Of a DNA stretch of 11,526 nucleotides, positions 1 to 6,003 are shown piece by piece. The translations under genes were made by a program, and so were the position numbers. Below the pieces are notes generated by a model. It worked only from the letters and a program-made list of their open reading frames with translations, was not told where the DNA came from and did no database searches. Source of the DNA: Clostridiales bacterium UBA1390 (GTDB lineage Bacteria; Bacillota; Clostridia; Lachnospirales; Bianqueaceae); contig DBQQ01000007.1 in the NCBI GenBank assembly GCA_002305315.1, positions 1-11,526 on the forward strand. Reading direction: 5' to 3'. Position 1 is the first letter of the stretch. Each line of letters opens with the position of its first letter.

Positions 1-11
1 CTGCAGGGGTT

Positions 12-119
12 CTATTCTGCAACGCCCCCATCACTTCCAGCTCTTTCAGGGGCGCCACAGCCTAAAACCCACGATCTTGATATGAGCTGCCGCAGATAAC
101 TGTCTCTTTTGAGTTCCAT
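12..119 (-). pseudogene. Possible truncated N-terminus of an AAA family ATPase (DUF4143-like)
   Basis: A 35-codon reading frame starts at ATG 119-117, with a good AGGAG site (132-128) eight bases upstream. Its first 15 residues, MELKRDSYLRQLISR, look like the start of the prokaryotic AAA ATPases that carry a DUF4143 domain, which usually begin with a similar KRD-YL-QLI stretch before a Walker A loop. After residue 15 the similarity stops, no Walker A appears, and a TAG ends the frame at 12-14. In the next frame, after a stop, the stretch VAPLKELEVMGALQNRTPA runs to the window edge. It looks protein-like but I cannot assign it. I read this as the intact front of a gene joined by deletion or frameshift to unrelated sequence. 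The family match rests on about 15 residues and could be chance; a real short peptide gene is the alternative. A TATAAT at 137-142 lies too close to the ribosome site to be a convincing promoter. Confidence 0.3.
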
Positions 120-161
120 ATTGACCGCTCCTTTTCATTATACTGAGAAAGTTTTTTTCAG

Positions 162-202
162 AAAACGCCCTCGGCCTTCATAGAAGAGCCAAAGGGCGTT
201 TT
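162..202 (-). terminator. Intrinsic terminator after the sugar-binding lipoprotein gene
   Basis: A perfect 10-bp inverted repeat is formed by AAAACGCCCT at 162-171 and AGGGCGTTTT at 193-202, with a 21-base loop that can add a small GGC/GCC pairing (173-175 with 188-190). On the minus strand it starts 12 bases after the TAA of the lipoprotein gene (215-217). The GC-rich stem is followed by TTTT within the 3' arm. This closes the carbohydrate cluster. Confidence 0.8.
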
Positions 203-214
203 GGGGAGAATTAC

Positions 215-1954
215 TTATGAATTCGCAAACGGCGATGCATCGTAGGCATTCTGCAGCAGTTCCAGGTAACGGGATAGGCTGAGATTCTCCAGCTCCTGTT
301 TATAGCTGTCCCATCCGGTTTCTATATCCCGCGTACCGGTGATGAATTCGACCATGGCCGTATTCTGTGCGCTTTGCAGCGTGGTCTTGATGAGCGCCAT
401 CTCGGAGGCGTCTGCTTCGGACATATAAAGAGTCGGCAAAACACTCTCTAGCGGCTGTCTGACCTTCTCGTGTTCTTTTGAGGCACGATACATGACGATC
501 TGCCTGCCCACCAGCGGCTTTACATCATCTGCGTAGGGATCCTGATTGGTCGTCACGGATGTGATGAATTCCGGCGGACGAACCAATCCGCAGAGCTGTC
601 CCCAAGTCTGATTCGTCGTATCCGCATCCAGCAGCGTATATTTCGCCTGCTTACCATCCATATCCAGCTCTCCTGACTCTGCCTGTCTCCAGTGCACACC
701 CTCGACACCATTGGCCGATCGCATGGAACCTTCCTCCGTCGCCAGATAATCCACAAATCGGAAAGCAATCTCTGGATTCTCGCAATTTGAGGAAATAAAG
801 GTCATTCCCGTCTGATACATTTCATAGGGATTCCATGCGGCGATACACTGTCCGTCGGGACCTGTGAGCGGTGCCAATGATTGATACTGTTCCCATTTTT
901 TCGAATTCGGTTCTGTCGAAAGATCGCAGGCAAAGCCGGGTCTCAGACCCAGAAATGCGCCAATCTTGGCTTCCTCTCCGGATTCATTCACATTGACCTG
1001 GTTCGTTAAATCCTGCGTAAAGGATTCTGGGTTAATCAGCCCCTCTCTGTACATTTGCGCCAGCCATGCCAGTCCTTCCCGATATCCATCCTGTACCGGA
1101 GCATAGGTGACGATCCCATCGTCCACATAGAGCTTGTCTCCGTTCGGCGTCAGCTGGAAGGGCGCCATAAGAAATCCATCAATCTGCGCACCGCCGCCTA
1201 CAGTGGACACCACCGTCGACAGAGGAATCTCATCCGTAGGATCCCCATTTCCATTGGCATCCTGTTCCTTAAAGGCTTTCATGACCTCATAAAATTCATC
1301 AGTCGTCGTTGGCAGCTCCAGGCCCAGATGATCGAGCCACGTCGTATTGATCCATAGTTTCATCATATACTGCATATGCAAAGAGCCATCCACATTAGGC
1401 AGAGAATAAATATGTCCATCCGGCGTGGTAATAAACTCCCGCATTCCTTCCAGCTCATCCAGAACGGCCTTGTAGCCCACAGACACCGTATCAATATATT
1501 CCTCCAATGGAATAATGAGCCCCTGCGCACCGAACATCGCCTCAGAAGCCTTATCATACCGGGAACCCACACCGACCAGAATGATGTCCGTCATCGTATT
1601 GGAAGCAAACATGGTGCTGATCTTATCATTCACGTTATCTGCGGCCGCAGCGATCGACCAGTCCAGGTGAATTCCTGTTTTCTCCTCCAATTCCTTCGTC
1701 TGTGTATTGTCCTGCCAGCTGTATTCTCCGTTGCTGGGCGCAAAAATAGACAGCGTGGTCGCTTCATTTACAATAGGAAGCTCTCCGGGTTCATTCAGCA
1801 GACCTTCTCCTGCTTCCGAATCCAGGCTGCTCTCCTGCACTATGCTCTCCTCTGTCATAGAGGATCCCTCCGGACTGCTCTCTACCGAAGCATCCTGGGC
1901 ACATCCACCGACGAGCAGCAGCAATGCTAAAAACATTGCCATTGTTTTTTTCAT
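215..1954 (-). CDS. Extracellular solute-binding lipoprotein (LplA-like, CUT1 sugar ABC transporter)
   Basis: The protein has 579 residues and should be a membrane-anchored receptor that captures an oligosaccharide outside the cell and hands it to an ABC permease. I chose the start at 1954 (MKKTMAMF) because AGGAG lies at a suitable distance upstream (about 1963-1968); the frame stays open to ATG 1984, but that start would put the signal peptide behind ten odd residues. Residues 2-17 form a positively charged then hydrophobic signal peptide ending in the lipobox LVGGC, so Cys18 should be lipidated. A Ser/Glu-rich flexible linker (about 19-58) follows, then a large type 1 binding fold. The segment DANGNGDPTDE (232-242) is the Asp/Asn-rich, calcium-binding-like loop common in long members of this family (about 500-580 residues). 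It lies downstream of the AraC-type regulator. No permease genes are adjacent, so it must use permeases encoded elsewhere. The exact sugar cannot be told; the GH43 neighbour suggests a plant-cell-wall oligosaccharide. Confidence 0.9.
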   Translation of the reverse strand: MKKTMAMFLALLLLVGGCAQDASVESSPEGSSMTEESIVQESSLDSEAGEGLLNEPGELPIVNEATTLSIFAPSNGEYSWQDNTQTKELEEKTGIHLDWSIAAAADNVNDKISTMFASNTMTDIILVGVGSRYDKASEAMFGAQGLIIPLEEYIDTVSVGYKAVLDELEGMREFITTPDGHIYSLPNVDGSLHMQYMMKLWINTTWLDHLGLELPTTTDEFYEVMKAFKEQDANGNGDPTDEIPLSTVVSTVGGGAQIDGFLMAPFQLTPNGDKLYVDDGIVTYAPVQDGYREGLAWLAQMYREGLINPESFTQDLTNQVNVNESGEEAKIGAFLGLRPGFACDLSTEPNSKKWEQYQSLAPLTGPDGQCIAAWNPYEMYQTGMTFISSNCENPEIAFRFVDYLATEEGSMRSANGVEGVHWRQAESGELDMDGKQAKYTLLDADTTNQTWGQLCGLVRPPEFITSVTTNQDPYADDVKPLVGRQIVMYRASKEHEKVRQPLESVLPTLYMSEADASEMALIKTTLQSAQNTAMVEFITGTRDIETGWDSYKQELENLSLSRYLELLQNAYDASPFANS

Positions 1955-2002
1955 GAATAACATCTCCTTTCCTGCACTTGGCAAATGAATTTTGATGTTC
2001 TC

Positions 2003-2031
2003 AATCTATCAGATCCCTCACGGATGTACAA
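2003..2031 (-). promoter_or_regulatory. Weak candidate promoter for the solute-binding protein gene
   Basis: On the minus strand, TTGTAC (2031-2026), a 17-base spacer and TAGATT (2008-2003) lie about 50 bases before the lipoprotein start. They match the sigma70 consensus at only 3/6 and 4/6 positions. A weak promoter would fit a gene needing an AraC-type activator, but read-through from the regulator gene would serve as well, because no terminator separates the two genes. Confidence 0.2.
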
Positions 2032-2071
2032 GCGGCAATCCATTCGATACCATGCAATTTCTTCTTTCGCG

Positions 2072-2098
2072 ACCGTACATTTTCCATGATAGCGTACA
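2072..2098 (-). promoter_or_regulatory. Two near-identical direct repeats, candidate AraC-family operator
   Basis: TGTACGCT (2098-2091) and TGTACGGT (2079-2072), read on the minus strand, differ at one base and are 19 bp apart. They sit between the stop codon of the AraC-type regulator and the start of the lipoprotein gene, upstream of the weak promoter-like boxes. AraC-family proteins typically bind direct repeats about two helical turns apart through their two helix-turn-helix motifs. Assignment to this regulator is inference. Confidence 0.25.
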
Positions 2099-2101
2099 AA
2101 A

Positions 2102-4267
2102 TCATGGATTTTCCTTTTTCCATACGGATGGCGATACCCCATGAACCCGTTTGAAAGCTCTTCGAAACGAAGCAGCATTGGTATATCCGCATCGATGTGC
2201 AATATCTTCTACCTCCGCATCCTTCTGCCGTAAATACTGTTTCGCATGATCCATACGGATTCGTTCCAGACATCCACTGAAGGATTCACCCGTTGTCTCC
2301 CGAAAGAACCCTGAAAAATAGGATTCCGAAAATCCAAAGATTTCCGCCATCATTCCCACTCCCATCTGTGTGTCCTGAAAATGATTTTCCAGATATTCGA
2401 TCAAGCGTTTAGCATCCTCCGATTTTTGATGCTGCTGCATCTGTCCCATCTCTCCGCACAATTCCAGGAAATGAGGCCGCATTTTTTGCAGCATGTCCAT
2501 GGCGGATTCGAAGGGTTCCATCAGCTGTTCCGGCGTGCTTTGCCGGTTAAACCGCCATTCTTGCTGCACTCTCAGATAGGTCTCTGCCAGATTGGCCTGT
2601 AAGATCCTGCATAAGCCCCCCGCAAGAAATCGTTTCTCCACATTCTCCTTATATAGTGTATAGAAGACTTCCTCCACGATCTTTACCCCGCCATGACATA
2701 CGCCCTGAATCAGCTTATTCTTCAGCTCTTCTGGATAATATATCTCTTGATTCCGGCTGGAAAGATCCGCATATCGCAAAACACACTGTCCCTGTACCTG
2801 CGCCTGCCGCAGACTATACATGGCCTGCTGATAGGAAAGTGCCAAATCCGGCAGCCGATCATAGTCCCGTCCGATTCCTGCCGTACCAATATTCGTCTCT
2901 TCTACACGCTGTTTGACTTCCTCCATTCCCTGTTCTGTTTCTACCATCAGGACATATCGTCCCGGCAGTTCATCATATACCCAGCAGATCCCATCAATCT
3001 TCTGTATCTTCTCCATGACCGCTTCTTCCTGCATCTCCCATACCAGAATCCCTCGTTTTCCCTGTCCTGGCATAACGCCCACACGATCTAATGCCTCTCG
3101 GATCTCCTGCTCATCTGTCATCTGTCCCTTCAAAAGCTGATCAATCACACTACGCCGTTCTCTCTCCTTCTGATTTCTTAGTGCATCCTGCATATGATAG
3201 TTAGACTGGATCAGCCGCTGCACTCCCGAAGTCAGCTGCCGGTACTCATTCTGCCGCCGATCCTCTCCCGTGCCGAACATCTGTCTCAGATTCATCAAAA
3301 TATTCTGCAGCGGTCTGGAGTAGCGCCAGGCGAAGAAAATCCCCAGCCCCAGTTCCAATATCACACATAACGCAGCGCTGATCCATCCCGTTTTTCCCAA
3401 CGCGTACGCATCCGCAAAGGCTACATTATCCGGACGGCTCAGTGTGAATAGGAGCCCTTCTTCCGATCGTTGATACAACGTCACTGTATCATCCGTCTCC
3501 ACATATCCTCGGTCTGTTTCCATCCCATCTACCGCATGATCCGTCCCGATATCCTGTCCCAATGTTGCCAGCAGCTGGCCGTCCTGACTATAGAGACAGA
3601 CCTGTCCCTGATCCTCCAGCGGTTCCCGAAAGAGTGAAACCAGCTGTTCCTCTGTGACCAGATACTGTACCGTACCCACAATCTTTCTCTCATATCCATA
3701 CACCGGATGATTATAGGTCAGAGCGTTGACCGATTCATTCATCCATAAAATCGGCTGCATCGGCAGGAAATCACGGCTAGAAGAAGAAAAACTTTCCTGT
3801 ATCCATTTGGATGCCGTCATGTTTTCGTAGTTTCTTGACTCCTCATAGAAAAAAGAGAGGCCGTAAATCACACTCGTATTGGTAAAGACAAACTCATTAT
3901 CCTTCAAGATCAACGCATAGCTGGAGTCCTGCCCCGCCGAAAGCAGATCCCTGACGCGCTCGTTAAATCGAACGACTCGTATGACCTCTGTATCTCCGGG
4001 TTCTGGTTTTTCCATCTGCAAAATCTGCTGCAAGTCCCTGTCATAGGACAGCTTCAGTACCGTAGAATCCAACTGTTCCAGATACCGTTCGAAATAGGCA
4101 ATGGACCGAGAAAGTCTCCCCTGTTCGCTTTCGATATATTTTTCCCGGCTCATCGTCATCGCCTGATGGTACAGATAACCAGCCAGACATGCCGGTACGA
4201 TCAGTACCATGATGTATGACACCAAAAAAAGTGTAAATACACTCCTGATTCTGTATCTTCTGCTCAT
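2102..4267 (-). CDS. Membrane-tethered AraC-family transcriptional regulator (YesN-like)
   Basis: This 721-residue protein should sense a ligand outside the cell and control transcription inside it. I chose the start at 4267 (MSRRYRIR), which has an AGGAGAGG site 7 bases upstream, rather than the frame's first ATG at 4312. Residues about 9-33 are a transmembrane helix. Residues 34-290 form an extracellular Cache-like sensor region, with a coiled segment near 40-80. A second transmembrane helix spans about 292-313 and is followed by RYSRPLQNILMNLRQMFG, a short HAMP-like connector. The middle cytoplasmic part (about 365-600) is typical filler for the family and lacks a phosphoacceptor domain. 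The C-terminus (about 620-721) is an AraC DNA-binding domain with two helix-turn-helix units, near 634-658 and 684-706, ending in the usual FKRVHGVSPSVWK. Length and order match the large membrane AraC regulators found beside LplA-like binding proteins in Bacillota. It lies between GH43 and the binding protein on the same strand, so these are its likely targets; activation is inferred. Confidence 0.9.
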   Translation of the reverse strand: MSRRYRIRSVFTLFLVSYIMVLIVPACLAGYLYHQAMTMSREKYIESEQGRLSRSIAYFERYLEQLDSTVLKLSYDRDLQQILQMEKPEPGDTEVIRVVRFNERVRDLLSAGQDSSYALILKDNEFVFTNTSVIYGLSFFYEESRNYENMTASKWIQESFSSSSRDFLPMQPILWMNESVNALTYNHPVYGYERKIVGTVQYLVTEEQLVSLFREPLEDQGQVCLYSQDGQLLATLGQDIGTDHAVDGMETDRGYVETDDTVTLYQRSEEGLLFTLSRPDNVAFADAYALGKTGWISAALCVILELGLGIFFAWRYSRPLQNILMNLRQMFGTGEDRRQNEYRQLTSGVQRLIQSNYHMQDALRNQKERERRSVIDQLLKGQMTDEQEIREALDRVGVMPGQGKRGILVWEMQEEAVMEKIQKIDGICWVYDELPGRYVLMVETEQGMEEVKQRVEETNIGTAGIGRDYDRLPDLALSYQQAMYSLRQAQVQGQCVLRYADLSSRNQEIYYPEELKNKLIQGVCHGGVKIVEEVFYTLYKENVEKRFLAGGLCRILQANLAETYLRVQQEWRFNRQSTPEQLMEPFESAMDMLQKMRPHFLELCGEMGQMQQHQKSEDAKRLIEYLENHFQDTQMGVGMMAEIFGFSESYFSGFFRETTGESFSGCLERIRMDHAKQYLRQKDAEVEDIAHRCGYTNAASFRRAFKRVHGVSPSVWKKENP

Positions 4268-4293
4268 CGCATTTCCTCTCCTGATGCTAAGAA

Positions 4294-4322
4294 GGCACGC
4301 CGAAAAACACATACGGCGTGCC
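4294..4322 (-). terminator. Inverted repeat between GH43 and regulator genes, terminator or attenuator
   Basis: GGCACGCCG (4294-4302) and CGGCGTGCC (4314-4322) form a perfect 9-bp GC-rich stem with an 11-base loop. It stands 32 bases after the GH43 stop codon and 26 bases before the regulator start. On the minus strand the stem is followed by TTCTTAGC, a poor U-tract; on the plus strand by GATCTTCTTTTCTC. It is probably a partial terminator that lowers read-through from GH43 into the regulator gene, or an RNA-stabilising 3' hairpin. Confidence 0.5.
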
Positions 4323-4354
4323 GATCTTCTTTTCTCGACTTTCTGTCACACATG

Positions 4355-5911
4355 TTATGGCTCTGCGATGATACAATTTCGAAAATCCGCATAGCCTGGG
4401 CTAATGCGTCCTTCAAAGTTCGCGGCGAAGATACCGGGACGCGCGCTCACCCAGCCGCCGCAGACCGCCAGCCAGGTGTCTCCTGCCGTCTCAAAATGTT
4501 GTCCATCCACACTGTAGGCAAACTGAACCCTGGCCTCCGGATGTTCTCCGGTGAAATCGCTTCGAACCTGCATCTTAAGATATACTTTCCCTTCTGGAAG
4601 TTCACGGCTCCAAAGCTTCGTCTCCCAGACTCTCTCATCACACTCGCTGCCCTTAGGAAACTCCTGCGTCTCTCCCTGATACAGTGCAATCTGCAGTCCC
4701 TGTTTCCCTTGCTCCAGCGCCAGATACCGGTAGGTATACCCCATCATCGCGATACCTGCGCGGTCTCCCGGTTCTTCTCCCGCCCAGTCTACTTCCACCG
4801 TCATGTCAAAGTCATAATGCTGCATAAGCTGCGAGAGGAACTGCCCTGCATGAAACAGCGTACTGGTCTTATAGATACGCGACATATTGAGCCGCAACGC
4901 CTCCGGATTTTCCGTCATGCTATACCATTCTCTGCGAGGATTCGCCTGCCATTGCCACTGCAGCCCCAGACGATCCCCACAGAAAGTGTCTGAGGTGAAC
5001 GGTCTGGCAGACGAGGCTTCATAACCCTTTGGAACCGGGTACTCTATGACCGGTTCTCCAATGCCATCGCCATTGGTATCTACCCCCATGAGCGGCCAGT
5101 CATCCACCCAATGCACCGGCTGCAGATGCGGCACACGGCCGTACACATAAATATCCTGGAAATGAATGAACCAGTCTTCCCCCTCCGGCGTATCTACCCA
5201 GCCGCCCTGATGCGGTCCATTGACCTGGGTATCTCCCTGATGCAGAACGATCTTCTGTTCATAAGGCCCCTCGATCTGCCGGGAACGCAGGATCAGCTGC
5301 CAGCCCGTCTTGACCCCGCCTGCCGGACACATGATATAATAATATCCGTTTCTCTTATAGAGTTTCGGGCCTTCTGTGGTTGGATGCCTGTCTTCCTGAC
5401 TGAATATCTCGATGCCGCCGTCGATGACCTTCGTGCCTTCCGCATTCATGCGGTGCAGATACAGGCGAGAGGAGATCTCCGCCCGGCTTCTCGCCCAGGC
5501 ATGTACCAGGTAGACCTGCCCATCATCATCAAACAGTACGGTCGGATCAATCCATCCTGTCTCATTCGCTCCATGATGCATCCGCCAGGGACCTGCCGGA
5601 TTCTTCGCGGTAAAGACAAACAGGCCTTCATCCGGCGCACATACATAGACATAGAACGTGCCTTCATGATAACGAATACAAGGCGCCCAGGTCCCCTTCT
5701 TGTGATTGGGAGTCTCATACGCCGTAAATGGCAGAGACTCCGCCACATACCCGATATGCTCCCAATGCACGAGATCCGTGGAATGCAACACGGGAATTCC
5801 GGGAAAATAAGTAAACGATGAGGAAATCATGTAGTAGTCATGTCCCACCCGCACTACATCCGGATCCGAATAGTCTCCCTTTAAAATGGGATTTTGATAG
5901 GTTGCTGTCAT
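4355..5911 (-). CDS. Glycoside hydrolase family 43 beta-xylosidase/alpha-L-arabinofuranosidase
   Basis: The 518-residue enzyme should release xylose or arabinose from the ends of xylan- or arabinan-derived oligosaccharides. There is no signal peptide, so it probably acts in the cytoplasm on imported sugars. The N-terminal five-bladed propeller (about 5-300) shows the GH43 catalytic triad in context: the base Asp16 in YSDPD, the pKa-tuning Asp122 in WIDPT, and the general acid Glu180 in TTEGPK. Other family signatures are GTWAPCIRYHEGTFYVY (73-89) and NGPHQGGWVDT (231-241); the latter, with VDTNGDG (277-283), suggests subfamily 12, though I cannot confirm that. Residues about 305-518 form the C-terminal beta-sandwich typical of xylosidase-type GH43 proteins. 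The start MTATYQNPIL gives the normal N-terminus just before the first blade. Its own ribosome site is poor (GGGGG, about ten bases upstream). It is driven by the promoter at 5965-5993 and lies upstream of the AraC regulator and sugar-binding protein, forming a carbohydrate-use locus. Confidence 0.93.
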   Translation of the reverse strand: MTATYQNPILKGDYSDPDVVRVGHDYYMISSSFTYFPGIPVLHSTDLVHWEHIGYVAESLPFTAYETPNHKKGTWAPCIRYHEGTFYVYVCAPDEGLFVFTAKNPAGPWRMHHGANETGWIDPTVLFDDDGQVYLVHAWARSRAEISSRLYLHRMNAEGTKVIDGGIEIFSQEDRHPTTEGPKLYKRNGYYYIMCPAGGVKTGWQLILRSRQIEGPYEQKIVLHQGDTQVNGPHQGGWVDTPEGEDWFIHFQDIYVYGRVPHLQPVHWVDDWPLMGVDTNGDGIGEPVIEYPVPKGYEASSARPFTSDTFCGDRLGLQWQWQANPRREWYSMTENPEALRLNMSRIYKTSTLFHAGQFLSQLMQHYDFDMTVEVDWAGEEPGDRAGIAMMGYTYRYLALEQGKQGLQIALYQGETQEFPKGSECDERVWETKLWSRELPEGKVYLKMQVRSDFTGEHPEARVQFAYSVDGQHFETAGDTWLAVCGGWVSARPGIFAANFEGRISPGYADFRNCIIAEP

Positions 5912-5943
5912 TTTCTGTACCCCCAGTCTGTGTATACTTGCAT
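5908..5943 (-). other. Possible 11-codon leader ORF overlapping the GH43 start
   Basis: Within the predicted GH43 leader, an ATG at 5943-5941 opens a short frame encoding MQVYTDWGYRK. It ends in a TGA at 5910-5908, overlapping the GH43 ATG as ATGA. No clear ribosome site precedes it, so translation is uncertain. If used, it could couple translation into GH43, whose own ribosome site is weak. It may be chance. Confidence 0.2.
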
Positions 5944-5966
5944 AATGCGTGTATTTGCGCTATAAT
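5938..5966 (+). promoter_or_regulatory. Sigma70-type promoter of the ABC-F gene
   Basis: TTGCAT (5938-5943), a 17-base spacer and a perfect TATAAT (5961-5966) precede the ABC-F start at 6004. The expected start site is near 5973, giving a leader of about 30 bases that contains AAAGG (5986-5990) as a modest ribosome site. The -10 box overlaps that of the opposing GH43 promoter by two bases. Confidence 0.6.
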
Positions 5967-5993
5967 TGTAACTGATTTTCATAGAAAGGTCAA
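5965..5993 (-). promoter_or_regulatory. Sigma70-type promoter of the GH43 gene
   Basis: On the minus strand TTGACC (5993-5988) and TACAAT (5970-5965) are separated by 17 bases; each matches five of six consensus positions. The transcript should start near 5958 and reach the GH43 ATG after about 46 bases. The -35 box overlaps the probable ribosome site of the ABC-F gene on the other strand. Confidence 0.7.
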
Positions 5994-6003
5994 TTGATTT
6001 ATC

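Noticed and set aside
137..142. Perfect TATAAT on the minus strand before the broken ATPase-like frame
   Set aside because: The predicted start site would fall inside the ribosome site and there is no good -35 box, so it is unlikely to be a working promoter for that frame.
1376..1930. 184-codon open frame on the plus strand inside the binding-protein gene
   Set aside because: It is antisense to a well-supported gene, has no ribosome site and encodes a His/Arg/Cys-rich, low-sense sequence typical of a shadow frame.
2001..2273. Small minus-strand frame spanning the end of the regulator gene and the space before the binding-protein gene
   Set aside because: It overlaps the regulator's second helix-turn-helix region in another frame, has no ribosome site and resembles nothing I know.
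4352..5821. Two long plus-strand frames (4352-4993 and 5111-5821) inside the GH43 gene
   Set aside because: Both are antisense to GH43, whose catalytic motifs are intact; they lack family-like motifs and ribosome sites and reflect codon bias of the real strand.
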